Under the pieces are notes generated by a model that was not told the origin of the DNA, did not search any database, and saw only the letters and a list, made by a program, of their open reading frames with translations. This document shows, one piece after another, positions 16,013 to 23,702 of a DNA stretch of 64,000 bases. Numbering within the stretch: the stretch's first letter is position 1; each line of letters opens with the position of its first letter. The stretch spans positions 824,550 through 888,549 of the forward strand of contig NZ_SSYA01000001.1 in the NCBI RefSeq assembly GCF_004917065.1, read 5' to 3'. A program made the translations under genes and the position numbers. Source of the stretch: Geomonas ferrireducens (lineage in GTDB: Bacteria; Desulfobacterota; Desulfuromonadia; Geobacterales; Geobacteraceae).

Positions 16013-17622
16013 AGGAAACTCCCGCCATCCAGCGAGATAAGCAGGGAGAAATCGTTCTCCCTGCGGTCCTCGGTCAGGTTGTTGATGCCGTTGAACTCCC
16101 CCTTGATCCCCAGCGAGGGGGAGCGCGTCCATTTGAACAGGCCCGCCAGGGGGTAGAGCGCCTTCACCTTTGCCCCCAACACCTCCCGCCCGGTCCCTAC
16201 TCCGGTGCTCTCTTTCTTGAAGCCCCCCTTCACTTCGTAATCCAGCCTCTTCTCCAAAAGATTCCCGGTAACCCCGAGGTTCACCGCGTACTGGTCGGTG
16301 CGCTGGTCTGCGGCATAGTCGTTGATCCGCTTCATGGAAAGATCGGGGAAAAGGGTGAAGTTTCCCGCGGAAAACTTGGGGAATAACCCGACGCTCGCGC
16401 TGGAAAGCTCCCGCTGCTGCTTAATCCGGTCGGTCCTCTGCGTCACGCCCCCGCGCAGCCCCAGGTCCCATCGTCCGGCGAGGAGGTTCACCTGCCCGGA
16501 CATCGCATCCTCGGCAACGTCCTTGGGGGCGTACCCCACCGGCTCATTGGTGCTGTCGATGAAGGTCTTGCGGTACTGCAACGCGAGCGGGAGCATCTTG
16601 AATCCCTTGAACTTGTAGTCAACGACCCCCTCGTAGCGGTAGAGCCTCGGGTTGAGCGGGTCCTTCTCCGTGTTGTCGTTGTAGCGCGAAAGCCTCACGT
16701 CGAGGTCGTGCAGCACAAAGGCGGTGGCAACACCGAAGGTCCCCCCTTCCCGGTCCCGCTCCGGCCCGTCTCCCATGAGCCGGTACCTCGGACCGGTCTT
16801 CTCGTAGAGCGCCGTGTAGCGGCTGCGCCCCCAGTCCCCGGTCATCTTCAAGCGACATGCGCTGTCGCGCAGCGCGGAGCCGGGAGCGGCGGTGTTCGCG
16901 TCATAGACGGAGTAGTCGTACTCCGCTTCCGCGGCGAGCTTCCCCCTGACCGGCTCCAGGCGGGCCACGAACCCCACCACATCCCCCCTCTTGGCCCCCG
17001 CGGTCGGCCAGCGCCCCTCACGGTCCAGCGAACTGCGGCCGGAGACGAAGATGGTCTTAAAGAGCGCGCTGTCGTCCAGGAGGGAAAGCTCCCCCGTCGC
17101 CCCCACCAAGGTGTCTTCCGGCCCGGGGTGAAGTGCCCCTGAAGTTGCGAAGGTTTTGAAGGTAGCCCGGTTCCCGGCGTTTCCGGTCAAAAGGGAGAAA
17201 CGCCCGCCCCTGCCCCGCGCCTCCTGCAGGGTGTTGCCGGTCTCCTTGAGGCGCAGGTCCCCCATCTCCGCGAGCACCTTAAAACCGCTCCCGCCGTACT
17301 CGCCCCGCTGCAGAACGAAGGACGGCCTACGTAACCGGTCGTTGAGCCACGGCTCGGTCGGGTACTCCGCTTGAAATTCGCTGCGAAATGAAAAGGTCGG
17401 AACGACCAGGGGAGCGGCAAGGGCGAGCCCCGGGATGGGAAGAGGAACGAAGTCCGGCGCCGGGGCAACAGGCACGGGTAAAGCAAGGGGCGGAGGCACG
17501 TCGGAATAGGAGGCGCGGGCGGGCAGCGGCGCCGCGAGATACGCCGCCAGCAGGACGAAGAACGCCCCGGCATGGAATCTGCCAGGGCGAAGGATCATTT
17601 TTCGAAGGGATGTCTTGGGCAT
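16009..17622 (-). CDS. Outer-membrane beta-barrel protein
   Basis: About 537 residues. A signal peptide (17-38, AAYLAAPLPARA) and a proline-rich linker are followed by a region of alternating polar and hydrophobic strands (for example VDYKFKGFKMLPLALQYRKTFI, LDYEVKGGFKKEST, SLGIKGEFNGINNLT). The protein ends ...LLISLDGGSFL, consistent with an outer-membrane barrel, though the final residue is Leu rather than the usual Phe. It has no plug domain and no TonB box. The N-terminus is uncertain because neither the ATG at 17622 nor the one at 17598 has a clear ribosome site. It is last in a minus-strand series after an NtrC-type regulator and its kinase, so it may be their target or simply co-transcribed. 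Confidence 0.72.
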   Translation of the reverse strand: MPKTSLRKMILRPGRFHAGAFFVLLAAYLAAPLPARASYSDVPPPLALPVPVAPAPDFVPLPIPGLALAAPLVVPTFSFRSEFQAEYPTEPWLNDRLRRPSFVLQRGEYGGSGFKVLAEMGDLRLKETGNTLQEARGRGGRFSLLTGNAGNRATFKTFATSGALHPGPEDTLVGATGELSLLDDSALFKTIFVSGRSSLDREGRWPTAGAKRGDVVGFVARLEPVRGKLAAEAEYDYSVYDANTAAPGSALRDSACRLKMTGDWGRSRYTALYEKTGPRYRLMGDGPERDREGGTFGVATAFVLHDLDVRLSRYNDNTEKDPLNPRLYRYEGVVDYKFKGFKMLPLALQYRKTFIDSTNEPVGYAPKDVAEDAMSGQVNLLAGRWDLGLRGGVTQRTDRIKQQRELSSASVGLFPKFSAGNFTLFPDLSMKRINDYAADQRTDQYAVNLGVTGNLLEKRLDYEVKGGFKKESTGVGTGREVLGAKVKALYPLAGLFKWTRSPSLGIKGEFNGINNLTEDRRENDFSLLISLDGGSFL

Positions 17623-17686
17623 CCGGTCTGTACCAACTACTGCGCCCTGCCCCGAAGGAGCGGGGGAACCTCCAGGAACAAGGCTC

Positions 17687-19057
17687 CTATTTGAGGAAGC
17701 CGAATTTCTTCATGCGGTAACGGAAGGCGTCGATGCCGAGATTAAGCTTCTTCGCCGCCTTCGACTGGTTCCAGTCGGTCATCTCGAGCGACTGCTTGAT
17801 CAGCTCGCGTTCGACCTCCTCGATGTCGATCCCCTCCGCGGGGAGCTTGAAGGTGGTGAGGGGAACGGTCACCTGCGAGGCCTTGGCGATGATCTCGAGC
17901 GGCAGGTTCTCCATAAGCAGGGTGTCTTCGTTGCCGAGGATGATGGCGCGCTCGATGACGTTCTTCAGCTCGCGGATGTTGCCGGGCCAGTTGTATTCCA
18001 CGAGGAGCTTCTCCGCCATGCTCGAAATCCCCTTGGTCGACTTGCCGAACTCGCGGGAGAAGGTCTCGATGAAGTGGTTGGCGAGCATCAGGATGTCCTC
18101 CTTGCGCTCGCGCAGCGCCGGAAGGAAGATCGGGATTACCTGGAGCCGGTAGTACAGGTCGTTTCTGAAGGTCTTATCCTCGATCGCCTTCAACAGGTCC
18201 TTGTTTGTCGCTGAAACGATCCTCACGTCGACCGGGATCATCTTGGTGCCGCCGATGCGGCGGAAGGTGCGGTCCTCGAGAAAGCGGAGCAGTTTCGCCT
18301 GCATGCCGAGTTCCATGTCGCCAATCTCGTCGAGGAAAACGGTGCCGCCGTCGGCCAGTTCGAAAAGCCCCTTCTTGGAGGTCTTCGCGTCGGTAAAGGC
18401 ACCTTTCTCGTGGCCGAAGAGTTCGCTTTCGAGGAGAGTGGCCGGGACCGCGGCGCAGTTGATCGCGACGAACGGCTTCTCGGCACGGGCGGACTCGTAG
18501 TGGATATACTTCGCCACCAACTCCTTGCCGGTCCCCGACTCACCCTGCACGAGGACGGTGGAGGCGTCGCTTTTGGCCACCTTCGCCATCATCTCGAGCA
18601 CGTTTTTCATGTGCTTGGAGTTGCCGATGATCTTCGGCGGCCCCTGCTTCTTGTGCTCGCTTCTGAGCTGGACCACCTCGCGGCGCAGCTCGGAGGTATC
18701 GAGTGCCTTCCTGACCACGAGCGACATCTCGTCCAGGTTGAAGGGCTTGTTGATGTAGTCGTAGGCCCCGTGCCGCATGGTGTTCACGGCCGTTTCCAGC
18801 CCTCCCTGCGCGGTGACCATGATGACGAGCAGCTCCTCGTCGATCTCTTTCAGGCGCTGCAGCACCTCCAGGCCGTTGATGCCGGGGAGGTGGTAGTCGA
18901 GCAGCACCAGCTCGGGCTGCTCCTCCCTGGCAAGCCTTATGGCGTCCTCGCCGGTTCCCGCCGTGCAGACTTCGTACCCCTGCTTCTTGAGGTTCTGCTC
19001 CAGGGACCACCGGATCAGGTGCTCGTCATCGACGACCATTATCTTCGCTCTGCGCAT
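17687..19057 (-). CDS. Sigma-54-dependent NtrC-type response regulator
   Basis: 456 residues in three domains: receiver (1-120, Asp54 in LLDYHLP, Thr and Lys of the switch present), AAA+ (about 140-375; Walker A GESGTGKE, then ESELFGHEKGAFTDA, which has TDA where GAFTGA is usual, Walker B VFLDEIGD, and WPGNIRELKN), and a Fis-type helix-turn-helix end (WNQSKAAKKLNLGIDAFRYRMKKFG). It should activate RpoN promoters when phosphorylated. It lies directly downstream of the haem-CXXCH kinase at 19128-20642 on the same strand, with a gap of about 70 bases; the two are almost certainly a pair. The altered GAFTGA tip is worth noting, since that loop contacts sigma-54. Confidence 0.93.
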   Translation of the reverse strand: MRRAKIMVVDDEHLIRWSLEQNLKKQGYEVCTAGTGEDAIRLAREEQPELVLLDYHLPGINGLEVLQRLKEIDEELLVIMVTAQGGLETAVNTMRHGAYDYINKPFNLDEMSLVVRKALDTSELRREVVQLRSEHKKQGPPKIIGNSKHMKNVLEMMAKVAKSDASTVLVQGESGTGKELVAKYIHYESARAEKPFVAINCAAVPATLLESELFGHEKGAFTDAKTSKKGLFELADGGTVFLDEIGDMELGMQAKLLRFLEDRTFRRIGGTKMIPVDVRIVSATNKDLLKAIEDKTFRNDLYYRLQVIPIFLPALRERKEDILMLANHFIETFSREFGKSTKGISSMAEKLLVEYNWPGNIRELKNVIERAIILGNEDTLLMENLPLEIIAKASQVTVPLTTFKLPAEGIDIEEVERELIKQSLEMTDWNQSKAAKKLNLGIDAFRYRMKKFGFLK

Positions 19058-19127
19058 AGCGGCTCCTTAAGGATGATGTGCCGTGCTCAGCACCGGAATG
19101 CGCCGGTTGCTGCCGTTACTGCCGTTT

Positions 19128-20642
19128 TCAACCGATGGTCCCCGAACCAGCCATCGCCTCTTCCAGCTCGGCCTGCGTCGGGCAGTAGGCGGGGAGTTCC
19201 ACGGTGAAGGTAGTTCCCGCACCGTCCTGGCTCACGCAGGAGAGGCGCCCGCCATGCTGCTCGATGAGACGGTGGCTGATGGCGAGACCGAGGCCGGTCC
19301 CCTGGGCCTTGGTGGTGAAGAACGGGGTGAAGATCTTCTCCAGGATCTGCGGGGGGATACCCTGGCCGGTGTCGGCAACCTTCACCTGCACCATGTCCAT
19401 CTCGTCGATTCTCGCGAGCCTGCTCGTGACGGTGAGGGTTCCACCAGACTGCATCGCCTGCACCGCGTTCAAAAAGAGGTTCAGGAAGACCTGCTGGATC
19501 TGCTTCGGGTCTACGTAGACCGGCGGCAGGTCCTCGGCGAGCTCCAGCTTCTTCTCGATGTTCTTGCCGCCGCGGTGCTGCGAGGCGAAGATGAGGATCT
19601 TCTTGAGGGCGCTGTTTATGTCGGTGCAGGTCGGCTCCGCCACGGTCGGCTTGCCGAAGAAGAGGAGGTCGTTCACCGTCTTGTCCAGACGCGAGATCTG
19701 CTCCAGCACCTCGCCGATGATCAGGGCGCGCCCGTCCTCGGGAGAAAAGTCGTCCTTCAAGACGGTGATGGCGGCCGCGATCCCGGTGAGCGGGTTCTTG
19801 ATCTCGTGGGCGATGCCGGCGGCCATCTCACCCACCGAGGCGAGCCGGTCGGCGCGCTCCATCTGCTGGAAGTGGTAGGTCTCCAGCTCCCTTTTCGCAC
19901 GGTCCAGCCGGTCCACCATGGAGTCGAAGGAGACGATCAGGCGCCCGATCTCATCCTTCCCCTCCGGGACCATGCGCACCGACAGGTCGCCCGCCTCCAC
20001 CCGCGCCATGTTCCTGGCAAGCTGGTGCAGCGGCTTCTTGACGAACTTAAGCATGACAAGGGAGATGGCAAGCGAAAGGAAGCCGATGATGGCGACGGTC
20101 GACATGACGAAGAGCTTGGTCAGCTCGACGATGCGGCGCCTGGTCTCGACCAGCGAGTAGTTGACGTTGAGGAGGCCGATGATACGGCTTTTGGAGCCGT
20201 GGCACAGGTTGCACTGGCGGTTGTTGTAGATCGGCTTCACCATGCCGAGCACCTCGCCGTGCCCCTCCAGGGTGAAGACCCCCTCGCGCTTGTTGTCCAG
20301 GAAGAGCTTGAAGTCGTGCTCGTCGACGACGCGCCCCACCTCCCCCCCCTGCGAGGACTTTAGGATGACGCCGTGGGGATGGAAGATGCGCACCCCAACG
20401 AGGTTCTCGCTCTGTCCCACCATCTCGAGGATGACCTTCACGTCCTCGGTGTTGCCGTGGCGCATGGAGTTGTAGAGGGATCGTTCGATGGTGTCGAGCA
20501 GCAGCTCGCTCGACTCCCGGGCGGAGTTGATGAGCTGCATCTGCTCGCGCCTGAGCGTCAGGAACGCGAAGGTACCGATGCCGAAGACGAGCAGGCAGAT
20601 GGAGAGCACGATAACGCGCGATGTGAGACTCTTGAAGATCAG
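19128..20642 (-). CDS. Haem-sensing histidine kinase (CXXCH sensor, HAMP, HisKA, HATPase)
   Basis: About 504 residues from the start I prefer. TM1 (about 12-30), a periplasmic sensor with one haem c motif CNLCH (about residue 140), TM2, HAMP, HisKA with HEIKNPLTG, and a HATPase domain (NLFLNAVQAMQ, DTGQGIPP, GTGLGLAI). It should autophosphorylate in response to redox state or a haem ligand and pass phosphate to the regulator downstream. The start is uncertain: the only canonical start, GTG at 20609, has no ribosome site, while GCGGAGG at 20647-20653 is ideally placed for a CTG at 20642, which would give (M)IFKSLTSRVIVLS before the helix. Confidence 0.88.
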   Translation of the reverse strand: MIFKSLTSRVIVLSICLLVFGIGTFAFLTLRREQMQLINSARESSELLLDTIERSLYNSMRHGNTEDVKVILEMVGQSENLVGVRIFHPHGVILKSSQGGEVGRVVDEHDFKLFLDNKREGVFTLEGHGEVLGMVKPIYNNRQCNLCHGSKSRIIGLLNVNYSLVETRRRIVELTKLFVMSTVAIIGFLSLAISLVMLKFVKKPLHQLARNMARVEAGDLSVRMVPEGKDEIGRLIVSFDSMVDRLDRAKRELETYHFQQMERADRLASVGEMAAGIAHEIKNPLTGIAAAITVLKDDFSPEDGRALIIGEVLEQISRLDKTVNDLLFFGKPTVAEPTCTDINSALKKILIFASQHRGGKNIEKKLELAEDLPPVYVDPKQIQQVFLNLFLNAVQAMQSGGTLTVTSRLARIDEMDMVQVKVADTGQGIPPQILEKIFTPFFTTKAQGTGLGLAISHRLIEQHGGRLSCVSQDGAGTTFTVELPAYCPTQAELEEAMAGSGTIG

Positions 20643-20662
20643 GGTGCCTCCGCTTCCATCCG

Positions 20663-21295
20663 CTACTGTGGTGTGTTTGAGCCCGATGCTCCGGTTGAAG
20701 GTGACTTAAGGGAGCTCTTGCTCCCCCCGAGGCCGGTTATGGCCCCGCCGGTTGCGGCCGACTTGGGAAAGTGATTATAGAAGAACTGCCATTCGCTGTA
20801 CTTGTTCTTCTTTTCGAAGTCCTGAGGTTCCAGATCGAAAGGGAAGTTACCCTGCTTCACAGGTTCCTGCGCGCTCGTCGACTTCACACCGACGATCTTG
20901 CCGTTCTCTCTGATAACGTCCCACTCCTTGCCGGTCATGGGATCGACAAGACAATACGGCCTCAGGTAGCGCGCCTTAGCCGCGCTGTTCGGGTCACTCA
21001 ACAGCGCCTTTAGGTCCGCCGGGCCAGGAATATCCGTAGTCGGGCCGGACTGACCCCCGGGGGCGGGCACGTTAGTGGTAACCGGTTGCCCGTTCACGAC
21101 CTGCACTTTGTACCACTTGCGCAGCGCGTCACGGATCTGCGTACCGCGGGATAGGAGTTCCTCCTCGCGCTCGCGCTTCGCCGCGGTGCTCCAGACCACG
21201 GCGGCCCGGGTGGCCATGATCCCAACGATCATGACCATTACCAGGGCGCCGATGTAGGTGAAGCCACCCTTGGACCGGAGCACCCTCAGCATCAT
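20663..21295 (-). CDS. Type IV pilin/pseudopilin-like protein
   Basis: 210 residues. The N-terminus MMLRVLRSKGGFTYIGALVM has the prepilin pattern: a short basic leader, Gly before a Phe-Thr start, then a hydrophobic helix (about 11-35). Glu at +5 is replaced (FTYIG), as in some GspK/GspI-like or minor pseudopilins. The rest is polar with DVIRENGKIVGVKS and a Ser/Gly-rich C-terminus. The start codon overlaps the tkt stop (ATGA at 21292-21295), so translation is coupled. Its role near transketolase is unclear; it may be a type II secretion-like pseudopilin or an orphan one. Confidence 0.7.
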   Translation of the reverse strand: MMLRVLRSKGGFTYIGALVMVMIVGIMATRAAVVWSTAAKREREEELLSRGTQIRDALRKWYKVQVVNGQPVTTNVPAPGGQSGPTTDIPGPADLKALLSDPNSAAKARYLRPYCLVDPMTGKEWDVIRENGKIVGVKSTSAQEPVKQGNFPFDLEPQDFEKKNKYSEWQFFYNHFPKSAATGGAITGLGGSKSSLKSPSTGASGSNTPQ

Positions 21296-22224
21296 TTCTT
21301 CCTCGAGACGATCTCCCTGGCCTCTTCGATGAGGGTTTCCGCGTTCAGCCCGAAATACTTGAGGAGTTCGTCCGACTTCCCGGAGGTACCGAAACGATCG
21401 TACACGCCGACGCGCTTCATGAGGGTCGGGCAGTTCTCGCCGAGGAATTCGGCAACCGCGCCGCCCAGGCCACCGATCACGGAGTGCTCCTCGGCGGTGA
21501 TGACGGCGCCGGTCTCACGTGCCGCCTCTTCCACGAGCTCCTTGTCGAGCGGCTTTATGGTGCCGATGTGCAGGACGCGTGCGGAGATCCCTTCCGCCTT
21601 CAGCTTCTCGGCAGCGATGACCGCCTGTGCGGTCATGAGGCCGGTGGTGATGAAGGTGAGGTCGGTGCCGGGGACGACGACCACCCCTTTGCCGATTTCG
21701 AATTTGTGACCCGCCGGGAAGACGCTCGGCACCTTGTTGCGGCCAAGGCGTACGTAGACGGGCCCCTTGTATGCCGCGGCAGCGCGGATGGCCCCCTTGG
21801 TCTCCTCGCCGTCGGCGGGGACGATGACGGTCATGTTCGGGATGGCGCGCATGATGGCCACGTCCTCGACGGACTGGTGCGAGCCACCGTCCTCACCGAC
21901 CGTGACGCCGCCGTGGGTGGCGACGACCTTCACGTTCGCCTTCGGGTAGGCGAGCGCCTGGCGGATCTGCTCCCAGCCGCGGCCTGCGGCGAAGATGGCG
22001 AAGGTGGAGAGGAAGGGGATCTTGCCGACAGAGGCAAGACCTGCCGCGGTCCCCACCATGTTGGCCTCCGCGATCCCCATGTTGAAGAAACGGTTGGGGA
22101 ATTTCTTGGCGAATACGCCGGTCTTGGTGGAGCCGGAGAGGTCGGCGTCGAGCACCACTATCTTATCGTTCTCGCCCCCCAGCTCGGCCAGCACCTCGCC
22201 GTAGGCGTCCCTCGTTGCGATCAT
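21292..22224 (-). CDS. Transketolase, C-terminal subunit
   Basis: 310 residues covering the pyrimidine-binding and C-terminal domains of transketolase: MIATRDAYGEVL, DADLSGSTKT, GIAEANMVGTAAGLASVG, then the Transketolase_C domain (ITAEEHSVIGGLGGAVAE). The catalytic His is in EEHSVIGG. It is the partner of the N-terminal subunit ending at 22263, so the enzyme is split across two adjacent genes, as in many anaerobes. The complex transfers two-carbon units in the non-oxidative pentose phosphate pathway. The ATG at 22224 matches the family start; a weak AAGGA lies upstream. Confidence 0.93.
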   Translation of the reverse strand: MIATRDAYGEVLAELGGENDKIVVLDADLSGSTKTGVFAKKFPNRFFNMGIAEANMVGTAAGLASVGKIPFLSTFAIFAAGRGWEQIRQALAYPKANVKVVATHGGVTVGEDGGSHQSVEDVAIMRAIPNMTVIVPADGEETKGAIRAAAAYKGPVYVRLGRNKVPSVFPAGHKFEIGKGVVVVPGTDLTFITTGLMTAQAVIAAEKLKAEGISARVLHIGTIKPLDKELVEEAARETGAVITAEEHSVIGGLGGAVAEFLGENCPTLMKRVGVYDRFGTSGKSDELLKYFGLNAETLIEEAREIVSRKK

Positions 22225-22262
22225 AGTCGTGTTCCTTTCTTGTATGTCCCTGCCAAATTGAT

Positions 22263-23087
22263 TTAGTCGAAGCAACCAAGACACTTGAGCGCCTCGGGAA
22301 GCTCCTCGTCGTTGGGGGTGACGCCGTGGTAGGACGCCTTGTTCTCGAACAGGTGAACGCCCTTGCCCTTAACCGTCTTGGCGACGATGGCGGTCGGTGC
22401 ACCCTTGTGCGCCTCGGCGGCATCCAGCGCGGCGATGATCTGCCCCATATCGTGCCCGTCGATCTCGATCACGTTCCAGCCGAAGGCCTTGAACTTGTCG
22501 GAGATGGAGGAGACGTTCATGACCTTGGAGACGTCGCCGTCGATCTGCAGCCCGTTGGAATCGATGAGGGCGCAGAGGTTGTCGCTCTTGTAGTGGGCGG
22601 CGGCCATGGCGGCCTCCCATACCTGCCCTTCCTGCAGCTCGCCGTCGCCAAGGACCGCATAGACGCGGTTGTCCTTGCCGTCGAGCTTAAGGCCCAGTGC
22701 CATGCCGTTGGCCATCGAAAGCCCCTGGCCGAGGCTGCCGGTGCAGACGTCGACGCCCGGGGTCCCCTTGCTGTCCGGGTGTCCCTGGAGGTGGCTGCCA
22801 AGACGGCGCAGCATCATCAGGTCCTCGGAGGGGAAGTAGCCGCACTCGGCCAAGGTCACGTAAAGCGCCGGAGCGGCGTGTCCCTTGCTGAGCACGAAGC
22901 GGTCACGCCCGTCCCAGGCAGGCTCCTGCGGGTTGTGGCGCATCTTGTGGAAGTACAGCGCGCACACCATGTCGATGGCGGAGAGCGACCCGCCGGTGTG
23001 CCCGGACTGCGACTTGTGCAGCGTCTTCACGATGGCGACGCGCAGGCGTCTCGCCTTTTCCTCCAGATCTGCAATCTTTTCTTTCAC
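22263..23087 (-). CDS. Transketolase, N-terminal (TPP-binding) subunit
   Basis: 274 residues with the thiamine diphosphate site: SGHTGGSLSAIDMVCALYF at the N-terminus, the GDGELQEGQVWEA motif, and SNGLQIDG with the Asn ligand of Mg2+. The usual family length for the split N-terminal half is 270-280. The start is GTG at 23087, with AAGGAA six bases upstream. It lies 21 bases after the stop of the upstream gene, and with the next gene forms one functional heterodimer, so the pair is probably co-transcribed. Confidence 0.93.
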   Translation of the reverse strand: MKEKIADLEEKARRLRVAIVKTLHKSQSGHTGGSLSAIDMVCALYFHKMRHNPQEPAWDGRDRFVLSKGHAAPALYVTLAECGYFPSEDLMMLRRLGSHLQGHPDSKGTPGVDVCTGSLGQGLSMANGMALGLKLDGKDNRVYAVLGDGELQEGQVWEAAMAAAHYKSDNLCALIDSNGLQIDGDVSKVMNVSSISDKFKAFGWNVIEIDGHDMGQIIAALDAAEAHKGAPTAIVAKTVKGKGVHLFENKASYHGVTPNDEELPEALKCLGCFD

Positions 23088-23111
23088 GAAGGTTCCTTTC
23101 AGGCTGGCTTT

Positions 23112-23591
23112 TTATTTGTCCTCGCCGGTGATGAGGTAATCGAGGATGACCTCATCCAGGCTGCGATTGGCTGGCGTTGTCGGGGGTGTGTCCTTGGGCG
23201 GTTCCGGTGCCTGTGACGCGGCGGCCGGTGTCTGCGGTGCGGCGGCCTGGACCTGCGGCGCCGGTACTTCCGGTGTTTGCGGTGCGGCGGCCGGCTTCTG
23301 CGGTGCCGCCGTAGGCTCGGGGGCTCCATCGGGGAAGATGCGGGCGTCGAACTCTCCGTTTTTCAGGCGGCGCATCATATCCTTGTGCTGCTCTTTCATG
23401 ATCGATTCGACCACCGCCTCGAGCTGCTCCACCGTGATGATGTCGGCGTAGCTGGTCTTGGCGGAAGCGATGATGGTTCCTTCACGGTAGAGCAGGGTGA
23501 TTATGTGCGGGTTTGCCTTGCCGCTGTCCTCGGTCTGGACGTGGAAGAGAACCCCTTTGTACCTGATATTGTGGTTGAATCCCAAAACCAT
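23112..23591 (-). CDS. Conserved protein with an HVQTEDSG N-terminal domain and a Pro/Ala-rich linker
   Basis: 159 residues, no signal peptide. Residues 1-85 form a small domain with the strongly patterned FNHNIRYKGVLFHVQTEDSG, NPHIITLLYREGTIIASAKTSY and KEQHKDMMRRLKNG, which I recall from uncharacterised delta-proteobacterial proteins. A proline/alanine-rich linker (95-140) follows, then a short conserved end SLDEVILDYLITG that could be a peptide docking motif. It precedes the transketolase pair by 24 bases. Function unknown; the modular layout suggests an adaptor. Confidence 0.6.
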   Translation of the reverse strand: MVLGFNHNIRYKGVLFHVQTEDSGKANPHIITLLYREGTIIASAKTSYADIITVEQLEAVVESIMKEQHKDMMRRLKNGEFDARIFPDGAPEPTAAPQKPAAAPQTPEVPAPQVQAAAPQTPAAASQAPEPPKDTPPTTPANRSLDEVILDYLITGEDK

Positions 23592-23702
23592 GAGCGCCCT
23601 CTACGCCAAATGGCGTACCTCGCTGGCACGTTAACACAGGGTGCGCGGCGTTGCAAGCGATAGTTGCTGACTCCGTGGGCCTACGATATGGCAAAAAAGC
23701 GT

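Noticed and set aside
23602-23617. TACGCC-AAAT-GGCGTA inverted repeat as operator
   Set aside because: A perfect 6-bp dyad before the conserved small protein gene, but it has no known regulator match and is short enough to be chance.
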